Source: Lepraria neglecta
Taxonomy: Eukaryota > Ascomycota > Lecanoromycetes > Lecanorales > Stereocaulaceae
Reading direction: 5' to 3'
Assembly: GCA_033220425.1 (NCBI GenBank)
Contig: CM065650.1
Location: 1,364,001 to 1,428,000 of the forward strand
Length of the DNA: 64,000 bases
The notes under the pieces were generated by a model, which saw only the letters and a program-made list of their open reading frames with translations, searched no databases and was not told the DNA's origin. The position numbers and the translations under genes were made by a program. Positions 50,480 through 63,639 of this stretch are shown here, piece after piece (positions within the stretch are counted from its first letter, which is position 1; every line of letters starts with the position of its first letter).

Positions 50480-53400
50480 ACTGCGGGGTTATCCTTAGTT
50501 AGGTAAGAGCTTAGTATATATAGATAGTTAAGAACGTAGGCGTAGTTATAGAAGAATTACTACTATTATATAAAGCTTTTAATAGACTAATAGTAGAGAG
50601 ACTTACTATAAAGAGACTATTTAACTGGCCTAACTTTAGGACTTATTACTACCGTCGCGCTTCGCAGACCTCTATCTATTATATACTACCTAGTAGATCC
50701 TATTAGATACTCGATAGACTATCCGCCAGATAGATCTTTTATTACTATTATCTTTTCTATAGTACTATTAGTTATATTATTAATCTTACTTATAATTCGC
50801 GCTCTAGATATATATCTAGCTCGGTTTAGCTATCTATTATATTATAATTATAAGGAGTAATCTACGCTTATATAGGGAAGTACTACCTATAATATTACTA
50901 AACCTCCTCGGTAATTATAGTATTACCCTTTACTAGTATTCTCCTTATAGTCTATACTAACTTTAACTAGTCTATTAAGGCCTAATATACTTCGGAGCTA
51001 TATATTTAATTTATTTATTCCGCTATATATAACGGTATCCCTTAGTAACCCTATATCTATAGTAGCTACTTATTAAATTAGCCAGCTTAGGCCAAGCTTA
51101 GGCGGAACTTAGGCGGAACTTAGGCCCAGTTTTAATTCTAATCCGACTATTATAGTACTACTTATTCTATTTCCTAATAAATAACCTACTATTATATTTA
51201 ACTATAGCTTCCTTACTAGATAATCTACCTCTTAAATTCCTTTAGCTTTCTAGTCTTTATTAAATAGTATATTATATAATTCTAGATTAATCTAATTATT
51301 AATAAATATCCTAGTCCCTTATTTATTTAATAGGACTATATATATACTTTATATAATTATAGGTATCTTGTATATATACCTTGGTCCTAGTTTATATAGA
51401 TTTCTCGTATTATTTATTAGATAGCGCTCGACTTCGAATATACTATATATATTATTATATTTACTACTATTATACTAGCGAAAGGCTTCGATAAAGGCTC
51501 TAATATATCTCCTCGTATATCTATTCTAGTTATATCTCTTATTATTAAGAATAGTTAGGATTAATTATAGTTAACCTAGTAGCCTTTATTCTTACCTATT
51601 CGGATAACCTAGTCCTTATACCTCTACTACTATATACTCTTATACCTATATATAGTCTTATTACTAGTTATTAGCCTTCCTACGCTAATTTAATAAGTAG
51701 TATATATACTCCTCCGTTCGCTTTTCGGGGTTTACTCTATCCTTTCTATCTAATCTCTAATATACTATAGAGGAATAGAGCCCTATAAATAGATTATAAG
51801 CCTACTCTATATCTACTTCCTACTAATCTAGCTTATTACTACTTAAAAATACCCTATCCTATTTCTTATAATTCTCCTAGACGAATACTACTAGGGCTTC
51901 TATAAGACCGTCGAGCGTTAGGTAGGATACTACTTACCCTATATACTACTACTACCTATATATTATAGAAGAAACAGCTAATCCTACTAGGTAATATATA
52001 TCTACCGGAGAGTACTCTATTTCTAGTTATAATAGATTAAGGTAGTCTTATAAGGGTTTACTTAGCTCTAGTTCTATATCTACTTTAGCTTAGTTTTAGA
52101 TAATAGTTTTTTAATAGAGTATTATATCTACTATAGTAACTATATTATACTAATAAATATTATAGAGTAAAATCTACTATTAGAAGGTTTTACCTTTATT
52201 AGTTTAGGGAAAGAATTCTTTTACTAGGAATTTATAAACTACCTCCCTATAGTATATATTAAAGCTAGTTATACTCCTATAGTTCTTAATAAAGTTAATA
52301 TAATATATTATTATATAGAGTTTTAGAATATTAAAGTATCTCTCTTCTATATCCTTCGCCTAGGGGTATAACTCCTTAAATACCCTTTTAAGCTTATTAA
52401 TCCTATATAGTATATAATTTATATAGCTTAAAGTATCTTTATTATAATAATTATACTAGGCTATTATTATAAAGTCTAAGACTACCTATATATAGTATAG
52501 AGCGGCTAGAGTATAGTCTACTAGAAGTAGTATAATAACCGATATTAACTATCGTAATATTTATTTCTATTTATTTCCGGTCTACTACTAAACCTTACTA
52601 AAGTAGGTAAATTACTTAAGGCCTCTATAGACCGGTACCTACCGAAATTATTTATCTAATTAGAAGATTATATTAGATTCTTTAATAGTCCGGTTACCTT
52701 TATATTTACTTCTCTTAGTTATCTTAGTAATAGAGATATTTATAATAGCTTAAATCTAATATATTAATATTATAATAATACCCTTTAGTAGCTAATATAG
52801 AATATCCGATATTATATAGGTATAGATATTAACTATATAATATTACTATACGAAGTTCTATATAGGATATACCTAGTCCTTATCCCCCTTCTAGAACTAT
52901 TTTTTATACCTATTTTTAGATTTATACTTATATATCCTAGTATATATAGGGTTTCTATATTTCTATAAGGTTTTCGCGCTCTTTCGGTAGGACTTTATAG
53001 ATTAGGTACTACTAGTTCTTCTTAATCCTAGTAATTAATACTTATTCCTTATAGTTAGCTATTATTTCTAAAATAAGAGGGTAGTATTATTAAGTAAAGC
53101 TATCCGTATATATAATTAGTATATCTAATTCTAATAGGTACTCTAATACTATAAGGCTAACTATTAGCTAGAGTTCTATCCCTCTATACTCGGCCTAAGT
53201 ACTTATATTTTAGTATAAGTCCTATTACGGTATAGTATACCTTATACTTTAGGTACTCGGTATACTTAGTCCCTATCTTGACTACTAGTATTATACCTAG
53301 TAGTACGAACCCCGGCCGAGTTTAGCTTATACGCGTCGCTTTATCTAGGTTACCGACTATTAGATAAATAGGCTATATAGATAGATTACTATAATACTAT

Positions 53401-54180
53401 ATAAGTACTATCTTATCGGTAGATAATAAGAGTAGTACCGCTATTACTCTATCTAGCAGTTTCTCTTATATCTCCTACTACTAGTTATTAGTATATATCT
53501 CGCTCTATAACTAGTCGTTATTAGTATTAAATTACTAAACTAGTATATATACTAAATAGTCTTAAAAGGGCCTATATCCTAGAAGGAACTATACTATATT
53601 AATTACGTTTCGAAAGTGTATAGTATATTCTAGTAACTAAGCCCTAATAATATCCGAGCGAATAGTAAAGGATTCCTCGAGCTAATAATTATCTTCGATC
53701 CCCTATAGAACTACTTCTATATTACCTTACTATTCTTCTATAGAACTAAATCCGTAGTATAGCTAAATTACTTATAAGTCTAGGTTCTTGGCGAGGTCGT
53801 TTACGCCCCCTTTAGAGTACTTATTTTAGAAGAGCTATTAGGCTATTATATACTAGGTTTCACCCTTAAAAGGGTAGTAAAGATTATTAGGGTTAGGGCC
53901 TTATACGAATATATCTATCTTTTTAATATTAGTAATTAGTTCCCTAGCCTACTTACCCGTCGCTGCCTAATATATTATAATTCTAATTAATAAGGATATT
54001 AATCGAGTACTAGATATCTATAGTACGATTAGGAAGGCGTTTATCGCGGGTTTAATAGGTATCTATCTTTATTAGTATATCTTACTAATAGTAATAGCCT
54101 TTACTAATAGTAGAGGTTACTAGGTTATCCTCTTCTACCGTAGGGACTAATATTAGTCTATTTTTATTCGTCTCGTCGTT
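50480..54180 (-). pseudogene. Plavaka-type transposase in the right arm, RIP-killed
   Basis: Mirror image of the frame at 46200-49900. The core lies at about 53450-53280 on the minus strand, with the STDK and VGNLDKATRI blocks. It carries its own set of RIP changes, so the two copies can be compared base by base. Confidence 0.68.
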
Positions 54181-55504
54181 ATTAATATTAATATCTATAC
54201 CTAGATAGAGGAGTACTTAATCCTCTTTTATACTAATAGCTTTATTATAAACTATTTACCTTCTCTTTATACTATATATTATAAGGTATTTATTAATATA
54301 ATATATAAGTACTAAGTTATTACCGGACTTAGAGATAAACCTATAGGCTTCGTATTATCTAGTTATAGTAGAGGGGTCTTTAGTAATAGAAAGTTATTAT
54401 AGAAAGCTATCTTTCTTCCTATCGCCTATAGAGGAATATAGAAAGTATACTAAGTAAATAAAGAATTAGTACGCGATACCTTTAGGAGGGTTTAGGCCCT
54501 AAAGTACTAGTATAAGTTCCTAGCCTAGGTACTTAGCCTAAGTTCTTAGCCTAAGCTCTTAGCCTAGGTATCTAATAACTAGTACTTCTATTACTATCTC
54601 GGATTCGGTCGTCCTAGTATAGAGAGTATATATAATATATATCCTGTACTATCTCTTCGTCCCTAGACCTATATATAGCTACTACTATAGATAATTTCGC
54701 CCCTTCGAATCTATTCCCCGCTATTACTTTCAAGAACTCCGCCTAGTTCTAGCCTCTCTATCTAGAGATCCCTTCTAATTAGAAAGATATTAACTATATT
54801 AATACGGTATTTTTTCAACGGCACTAATAGTATATATATACTATTCTAGGGATACTATCGATAGTCCCTAAGACTTACTACCTCCTACCTAAGTAGCGAG
54901 GAGAGCTAAAGCCTCTAGTAGAGCAGCTATATATAGACCTATAGTTTAGGTTAAGCGGTAATAACTAGGATCGACTAAATATAGGCCTAAGGGAAGAGTA
55001 TTTATATAGAAGGATTTATATTGAACTAAGTATAAAGGATTTAAGCCTTAAGGATAATCTCTTTAAAGAGTTAGAACTATTACTCTATATAAATAGTACT
55101 AGGATAAGTTCGCTAGAGATAGACTATAAGAGTATATTATTATTAACGGCTTTATTATTAGAAGTCTTCCTATCTAGCTCTCCTCTACTATCTTTAATAC
55201 TAATAAGCCCTTCCCTACTATATCCCCGCGCTCCTCTACTATCTTTAATACTATTATAGTTCTAGTTAACCTTAAAAAAGAGAAGGTATAATTTAAGTCC
55301 TCTACCGGTACTAGGCTTAAGCCCTAGATTTAAGCCTCTTTATAATACTAGGAGGCTAGAAATAGAAAGATAATAGTACTTAAGATAGAGAGAAGACTCT
55401 AGAAACTATAGAACTTAATAGTATAGCTAATCTAGCTAAATACGTATATACCGGACGGCTATATAATTATCTATAGTATAATTCATATTAGTATTTCGTA
55501 TATA

Positions 55505-56091
55505 TATAGCCCGGAAAGATATAGGATGGTATGGGATATTGGCTCTCTTACCCATCCCGGGGTATAGTATAGTATTAAGGTCTAAAATCCTATACTATTA
55601 GTAGAAGGTATAGGATCTCAATAGGATATCCTACGTTATAGGATATTAGTGGAATTATCTAATAGTACGGGATATTTTCGGGATATCCCAGTGGCGGATA
55701 AGATAAGACCTATACTTGGAATTTCTAGTTATTATTCTAGTTATCAAAACTTTAAATATCTTTTTGAATATTCTATAATATAGGATATTCTAGTAGGAAA
55801 TATAGAATTATAGAATATTCAAAAAGATATTTAAAGTTTTAATAACTAGAATAATAACTAGAAATTCCAAGTATAGGTCTTATCTTATCCGCCACTGGGA
55901 TATCCCGAAAATATCCCGTACTATTAGATAATCCCACTAATATCCTATACCGTAGGATATCCTATTGAGATCCCATCCTATATCTCCTAAAAGATATGGG
56001 ATTTAGGATCTTCTAATCCCATCCCATACCGGAATCCTATACCTAACCCTTGGGATATCCTATAGGATATCCTATATCTTTCCGGGCTATA
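55505..56091. mobile_element. Foldback (hAT-like, non-autonomous) element, 587 bp
   Basis: It starts TATAGCCCGGAAAG and ends with the exact reverse complement CTTTCCGGGCTATA. It is flanked by the 8-bp duplication CGTATATA (55497-55504 and 56092-56099). The left arm has the empty site with a single CGTATATA (about 44876-44885, minus sense). Internally it folds almost end to end; the best arm pair (about 55685-55785 with 55800-55905) is nearly perfect. It is rich in GGATATCCTATA-type motifs and has no coding sequence. An 8-bp duplication fits the hAT superfamily. Confidence 0.88.
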
Positions 56092-57520
56092 CGTATATAG
56101 ACGATTAATAAATAAAGTTGGTCGTAAAGGGATAGTAAATAGAGTAGTTACTACTATTAGAAGATATTAAAAGATACTATAAGTAATATAGAATATAAGT
56201 AGTTATATTAGATTAGGGTGTTATTATACTATTTATACTTCTAGTATAATTATATATTTTACGTTAGCGTTAGTCCTTAGCTCAAGTAGCCTAGATAGTT
56301 CTAGTATAAATATATATTATATCGAATCGAATTTAATATTTATAAAGAACGCTATTATTTATAGGAATAAGGTCGTCGCTCTAGATAAGCTCGGCCCAAG
56401 ACCCGAGCTAGGGTTTCGCCTTAGGTAGGCCTTAGCTTGGCCCCCGCTTGGCCCCCGCTTGGCCCCAGCTTGGCCTAAGCTCCGCCCTAGCTCTATTTAG
56501 AATATACGATAGCGATATTACCTCTATCTCTCGTAACCAACGTCTCTATAATACGCTATATTATATTAGCCTAAAGCTCGTGAACTACTTATAACTATTT
56601 AGTACTCTTATCTAGAGGATTAGATACTAGGCTCCTTATATAAATTTATAAATAATATAGTAGTCTTAGTATATAGAATTTTCAGTAAATTTATAAATAA
56701 AGTCGTTACCTACTATCTTCTTTCGTACTATTCTATCTCTTCTTATTAATCTTAGATAATACTAGCTACCTTTATCTACTACTAACGCTACTTATATTCT
56801 AATTCGACGATATTTACTAGATAATATAGTACCTACTATTACCAAGCTTAGATAAGCCTAATTACTTATCCCTTACCTTTTATATCTTAGCCCCTTATCC
56901 TATATACTATATTAGGCTTCTAAAGCTTCGACTAGAGTTAATAGCCCCTAAGATAATTTACTAAGATATATATTATAAGTAGCCTATAATTTATAGATAA
57001 TACTACCTAAAATAGAGTATAGAGGAACTGGATAGCGTAGCTAGAGCTAGCGATTAGAGTAGCCGGTTTACTAGAGCTAGAAGACAGAACTATTCCTAAT
57101 TACCGATCTACTAACTAAACCAAGTTAATCGCGATTACTAAAAAATAGATATAATAATTCGCTAATAACTTAAATACTAACCCGAACGCTACCGACGAGT
57201 AGAAACTCTAGGCCGGGAAAAGCCTAGTCTCCTATCTAATCTTAGAGAAGCGACTTAGGGTTAAACCTAACCCCGAAGTAAAATCTAAGTATAGGAGAAT
57301 AGCTATATCGGAGTATTCTAGATTAATATCTGCGTCTATTATACCCTTACCGGCCGTCTATAAAGGGCTAGTTCGACCTATTAGCGAGCTAGGGATCGTT
57401 ATTCGCCGTAGTCGTCCCGATAGTAGCTACTAGTATATCTATAGTGCCGCTATACTGAAACACCCCGGAGTTTAGAAGTTAGAGTCCCAATTAGAGATTA
57501 GTAACCTCTTATTTATAGTA

Positions 57521-58454
57521 CAAGTGAGTGCCCGTAATCTTTATAGAAGATTACCGTAAACCGGATATATCTCGCTGATTTTATACTCTATTTAGAAAAT
57601 TTAAGCGAAATTAGAAAGTAATCTATCTATAGTATTGAATTATAAGCTTATCTATAACTTTGTATAATAGCAACGGTTTTGGTATATATAAGAGCTAGCT
57701 ATTTAGATAGCTCTAGGATGCAGAAATGATCTTTGAAGCTTTATATGGTTTGGATGGTTCCAGGACACTTTTCGCCCCCGGAAGCTATTAGAATACCCCC
57801 GGAACGAATAGGCAACATACCGCCATATCGCCATGTGCGAATAGGCAATACATCGCTATATCGCCATGTGCGAATAGGCAACCTGCCGTCATATCGAATA
57901 GGCAACCTGATCGCCATATCGCCATGTGCGAATATTACTTATAAGTTTTGCGCAAATAGACCGATTTAAAAAATTTCGACGGTATTGGAAAGCGCATGCT
58001 TGGTTCCAGAACTGATGAAATCATCTCGATATTATATGACGCATGTGGCGCGGGGAAGTAGTGCAAAGAAGTTGCGATGCGAATTCAACTTTCGATGTTC
58101 CAGGGTCCGGGGGCGCCAAGCTCAATGCTTGGCATTTGCTACTGAGCTCGCGCTGCCCGCAAAACATGGCGAAAACGCTTCTTTTGCTCATAACTATTGC
58201 GCAAATGGGCCAATTCTAAAAATTCTTGATGCGCAAGCAAGCTAACGATTAAGTCCAAAACATATGAAATCATCTCGATATCATATGAAGTATGTGGCGC
58301 GGGGAAGTAGTGCGAAGAAGTTGCGATGCGAATTCAAGTTTTGGTGGTTGAAGGCGCTAGCCGAGAGAGGGAACACTGAATATAGGGCCAATCTAATTGG
58401 CTATAAGTGCGGAATTGCTCCGAATTTCGCCATAATCTGTTATTAGAAGAAAGA
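57521..58454 (-). mobile_element. Helitron-like non-autonomous element, copy in minus orientation
   Basis: Read on the minus strand it begins TCTTTCTTCTAATAACAGA and ends with a hairpin (GTAATCTT-loop-AAGATTAC, plus 57534-57554), 9 bases and then CTTG. It sits between A and T with no target duplication: the flanks TAGTA and TTACTCG join to give the uninterrupted sequence seen in the left arm. TC start, 3' hairpin, CT-R-R-like end and A/T insertion are Helitron traits; CTTG is a non-canonical end. It contains one full and one partial unit of a roughly 250-bp repeat and a 33-bp minisatellite. Open frames inside are repeats read as protein. Confidence 0.82.
57805..57928. repeat. 33-bp minisatellite inside the Helitron-like copy
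   Basis: Four units of 33, 33, 24 and 34 bp, each starting CGAATAGGCAA; all but the third end in CGCCATGTG. The array is absent from the sister copy at 58554-59503, so it arose after they separated. CA and TG are retained here, meaning RIP has acted weakly. Confidence 0.85.
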
Positions 58455-58553
58455 TTACTCGAACTCCTTAAGGCCGATAATCTTATAAAAGATAGTAATA
58501 AGCGCTTAGTTACCGGGCTACTTAAGACCCTAAAGCCTATTATAAACGACCGA
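58455..58553. repeat. 99-bp piece of right arm between two Helitron-like insertions
   Basis: Reverse-complement match to about 43392-43490 of the left arm (CGAACTCCTTAAGG and GCTACTTAAGACCC shared). It proves that the two flanking elements are separate insertions in opposite orientation. Confidence 0.9.
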
Positions 58554-59503
58554 TCTTCTTCTAATAACAGAATAGGTTTTAATGCCTATTCAGGCAACCA
58601 ATACCGAATCGGGTAGTCAAAGGATACTTGGTATCAACTATCAAACTGTGGTTGAATACGCACGGCAACTTCTTCGCAGTACTGCCTCGCGCTATATACA
58701 TTATATGATATCGAGATAATTTCATAAGTTTTGGACTTATTCATTAGCTTGCTTGCGCATCAAGAATTTTTAGAATCGGCCCATTTACGCAAAAGTTATG
58801 AGCGAAAGAAGCGTTTTCGCTATGTTTTGCAAGCAGCGCAAGCTCGGTAGCAAATGCCCGCAACTTCTTCGCAGCAATGCCCCGCGCCATATACGTCATA
58901 TGATATCGAGATAATTTAACAAGTTTTAGAACTAAGCATGCGCTTTCCAACACCGTCAAAATTTTCAAAATCGGTCCATTTGCGCAAAACTTATGAGTAA
59001 AAGAAGCGTTTTCGCCATGTTCTACAGGCAGCGCAAGCTCAGTAGCAAGTGCCAAGCATTGAGCTTGGCGCCCCCGGACCCTGGAACATCAAAAGTTGAA
59101 TACGCACCGCAACTTCTTCGCAGCAATGCCCCGCGCCACATACGTTATATAATACCGAGGTAATTTCATGAATTTTGGAACCAAGCATGCGCTTTCCAAC
59201 GCCGTTCGAATTTTGAAATTCGGCTATAATTTAGCTAAGGAAAGCTCAAAGAACATGTTTTTGCCTCCGGAGTAACCTAAAGCTACCCCCCGCAGCTACC
59301 CCCGCAGCCGCCCCCGAAGTACTAATATACTAAATCCTTAACAACTTTTGCCCTATTAGGATTAGGGCTTAACTTTATATATAAAATATATACTATAAAT
59401 AGAGGGCTTTCTACTTTAGCTTAAGTTTTCTAAATAGAGTATAAAATAAGCGAGATATAGCCGTTTACGGTAATCTTCTATAAAGATTACGGGCACTTAC
59501 TTG
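58554..59503 (+). mobile_element. Helitron-like non-autonomous element, copy in plus orientation
   Basis: It starts TCTTCTTCTAATAACAGAAT after an A (58553) and ends GTAATCTT-CTATA-AAGATTAC (59470-59490), then CACTTACTTG before a T. The flanks CCGA and TATCTC are joined in the left arm without gap or duplication. Inside are about two and a half units of the roughly 250-bp repeat (58655-58860, 58861-59107, 59108-59215). A C-rich stretch of GCAGCTACCCCC units lies at about 59282-59320. No transposase: a non-autonomous derivative. Confidence 0.84.
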
Positions 59504-60559
59504 TATCTCTATAATACTATTCGGTATATATAAGGCCAGCGACGCTACGAGAATCTCTTTTAGATCCTTTTACCGGTAGTAGAAGGCCGTATTAGCCTAG
59601 GTATATAATTCTTTTCTATATAATATCGTGGCTAAGCTAATACTATAATTAGATCTATATCTCTCTTCCTACTACCTCTTAAAATTATATAAGTTAAATA
59701 AGGAGAAATCTAGGCTAGTCTCGCCCAAGGCGTAGGTATCCAAGAAGAAAGCTCCTTTATCTAAGGGAGATAGTCGAGTAATAGGGTATATAGAAGGCTT
59801 ATAGACAAAGGATAGTAGGTTATTATAATCATCCTAGACCTATATAGTACTTCGCGATTAATATCTCTAGGGTCTAGAAAAGCCAAGCTACTATCGTACC
59901 AAGGTTAATAGCCGAGAACTCTATCTCTGCGAAAGGATCCCTCTAGTAAAGATAACGAAGATAACAAAGATACTATCTATCCTCCCTCGAGCTATAAAAT
60001 CGTCGGATATCTACTAAATAAGACCGATCAAGCTATTATAGTCAAGATTATTAGCCTCGAGGTCACTCTATATAAATATTAACTTATCGCGGGTTTCTAG
60101 ATAATTTTCTATAAGAGGGGCGAATATAAGGGAGGTTAGCTTACTAATAATATAGGACTAGGCAAGGTACGTACCCTTCTACGTACCTAGGTACAAAAGC
60201 TTATACCGGGCTTAGGCCAAGCTAGGGCAGAGCTTAGGCTAACTTAGCCTACTCTAGATATTTACTAAGCTTTTCGTCTGCTATTTCGAGATATTCCTAG
60301 ATATTATATAGTATAAAATCGATATATCGAGAGTCAAGAATAGCGAAATAGCTTATAAGTACTATTAACCCTCGAGGGAGAGCTATAAATAGCCAAGTAA
60401 TACCGTCTATCCCGGCTAGCCTAATCTACCCTTTCCCTACCTATATATAGAAACCTTATATACCTCTTAGCTTAAGCTAAAGCGTAGGCCTATTCTTTTA
60501 ATCATCCCTCTAGGAAATATTAGTATATAGATTAACGAAATCTATAAGACGTTTAGAAA

Positions 60560-62120
60560 AAGCGGGGGAAAATACAAGGTCAAGATTATTCTAATCTGGA
60601 ACTAGGCCCCTCTCGCCCTAAAATAATACTAATTTAATTATAGAAGGGACTATAACGATATTATTATAGGTAATAACTAGAAGCTAAAACTAGGATAGAC
60701 TCGTATCTTCTATATTATAACTCTATAGTCTTATAAGAAACTTATAAATAAAAACCTATCGAAGATATAGGTCTAAATTATAGGAAAAAAACGAATAGGG
60801 AGAAAATTCAATAGTTAATATAGGGTATATTATAGCCGTATTATCTTTAACGAAGTCTATAGGTAGAAAAATACTACTACTAATATTATAATATTTATTA
60901 GGGGACTTAATAGTAAATTCGCGGATCTTAGAGATACTAACTTCGGCGAATATCCGGGCTTCTATAATAACGACCGACTATATAAATAGTTCCTCTCGGG
61001 GATACCTATTGATACCTCCCCCGGCGACTTTATAGATTCTATATCTTACCTTAAGTAACCGAGCTAGTTAAAGAAGGATGAATCCTAATACTATAATTAT
61101 AGATTAGTATTTATAGAGAGATAGGGAAAGGCGTTTATAAGCTATCTAAATATAAATAATAAAGGGTAGTAGGAGAAGACTATCGCTGAAAAGAGAAATA
61201 AGCTTTTAGAGGCGGAAGAGTATTTCCCTAAAATACTACTATTATTTCTAATTAGACGAACTAATAAACCCCTACTATTTAGTAAGGAACTACTTAAGCT
61301 ACCGGACCTATATATAAAAATAGTAGAATATACTACCCCGCCGCCGCTAAAGACTAAGATCTAGGATATCTATACCTAGCTTATTAATAACCTTACTAAG
61401 GAGCGAGAGAAGGCACGGAGGGACTAGGTAAAGAATAGCTCCCTAGGTACAGCTCCGCTCTTAGCGAATAAAACAGTCCTAATATTAATATATCGCTTAT
61501 ATATACTAGCAGATCTACTAGGTATAGTAGACTTAGTTAGGGTATAGCGTTTAGTATATATATTTAACGAAGCGTAGAAGATAAAATAGTAGCTAAATAA
61601 TAAGAAATCCCTATAGCGTAAGCGAGTTACTAAGGTCTATAAAGGGAGTAGTAAGGTTACTTTCCTAGAGAATCTCCTTATACGAATACTCCCTTCTAAT
61701 AAGAAGTTAGTATATATAATCGACTTTTCTATTATCGCGGAACTACTCTCTCTAGTATATTCGTCTTCTTCTAAAGTATATTCCTACTCTATATCTCTAC
61801 TATCTTTACCCCTATTTCCTCTTAATAAAGTATCTCTCTATATTAAAGATAGATTACTAATATAGCTATAGTATATCGAGAGTATCTAGTATCTAAAGGC
61901 CGGCTTATTTCGCGTAGCAATAGAAATAATATAATATACTACTCTAATAGACTACTTTTAGAAGGATCTAGATAATAATATTAGTAACCGCGACGGGCCA
62001 AAATATAAGTAATAGTCTCGGCTGAATATTATACTACTAATAACAGGAGTTATAGTAATAGAATATATATTTACTAATATAAATACTATTATATATTCTA
62101 TTAACTGAAATAATAAGGGC
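60560..62120 (+). pseudogene. Unrecognised transposon protein, RIP-killed, right arm
   Basis: One plus-strand frame is nearly continuous: FADLRDTNFGEYPGFYNND at about 60915, IPIDTSPGDFIDSISYLK, KAFISYLNINN, and a helical charged stretch NKLLEAEEYFPKILLLF at about 61200. It is interrupted mainly by TAG where Trp or Gln would fit. The left arm has the mirror frame twice (around 41500 and 39300, minus). It was clearly a protein gene of the element, but I know no family for it. It may accompany the Plavaka transposase or belong to another nested element. Confidence 0.55.
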
Positions 62121-63639
62121 CTAAATATACTTGGACGGAGCTGGGGCGGAGCTTAGGCCAAGCCGGGGCCAAGCCGCGCCAAGTCGGATTAAGCTAGACC
62201 GAGTTAGCTAATACTAGTCTATTAATACGCTAATAACCCTTTGTTTTAATCTACTATTCTCGCTATTTCTTATATCTATATATCCTTTATATCCTAATTA
62301 TATTTTATATCTAAGTTTATTAATATCGGCTCCTATCTACTCTATATAATTAGTATAGCTTATAGTAAGAGAATAACGGCTAGAGAGTAGGAGAAGAAGT
62401 ATATAGTCTATTAAGTATATATTTCCTTCCCTATTACTTTAAGACTAATAGTATAAACAAGAACTACTATAGAGACTAGGGCGATATATCTAGTAATAGT
62501 AATAATATTTAGTAATCTAGTAGTAAACGATAACGAATAAATAATAGATATAATAGTCTAGAGAGGGATATCTACGCGCCTCCGCAAATACAACGTACGG
62601 TATCTATACCTATCTATAGTTTATATAGCGCGAAATACCTTAGCTAACTAGTTATAGTTATTATCCTCCTTACTAAATATATATAAGAGGCCTTCTATAT
62701 CGCTAGCGCCCTTACCTTCCTCTTAGAACTAGTTATCCCGTAACTCTTACTCTAAAATATTCTCGACCTCCTACTCTCGCTCTATAGTATCCTCGAGCTC
62801 CTCTTCCTTAATATATATATTATCCCTCTAGTATATAGAGATACGGCTTCTCTAGGGAAAAATAAATAGTAGGTCTAGCTATATATCAACCAAGGTATAT
62901 AAACCTATAATAGATTAGGCCAAGTACTTTATAAAGGCTACTATTATAAGTAGTTTAGATATAGGAGGCTACTCGCTATAGCTAAATATTTACTAGAATA
63001 TACTATTTAGTAAACTAATAGGTAGGATATAGAGAAAGCTGGTTACTAACCTTAGTTAAGTACTAGGTTATAGAGATACCGATATAAAGAAGACCCTAGA
63101 ATAAAAAGAGGCGCGAATTATATATACTTCTACTTCTATAGATACAAGAATTATACTAATACAATATAGCTCTATAACTATATCGGCGACTTTAGAGGAT
63201 ATATAATAGAGAAGGTACGAGAGATAGTTTACTACTATTATAGCTTTAATAAGCAGAGAGATCCCTATAGATTTATAGTAGGCTTATTAAAAGATAATTA
63301 TTTCGCCTATTAGAACGAGATATAGGTTTATATTATCCCCGATACGCGTCTACTACTAACGAATATATACTAGGGTAAAGGTAAAGGCTATTCCGATATT
63401 ATCGTTAAGGTAATTAGCTCTATTTTCTTCGGGAATTAGAAGAATAGCTTCGGTCGAATAAGGTTAACTAAATATATATTTAACCCTATTACTAGGAGGA
63501 CTATTATAACGATTATAATAATAATTAGGTATAGTATTAGAGAATATAAATACGGGGAGAAGAGAATAATTAAGTTCGAGGGACCGGCGGTAGATAGTAA
63601 GTAGGATAATATTTCGATCAGGAAATATAATTAGGGATA

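Noticed and set aside
57805-57928. A CRISPR-like array
   Set aside because: The units are contiguous with no spacers, and everything else in the window is eukaryotic.
57733-58446. Open frames of 60-86 codons with repeated peptides
   Set aside because: They are the minisatellite and the roughly 250-bp repeats of the Helitron-like element read as protein; the same peptides recur on the other strand of the sister copy.
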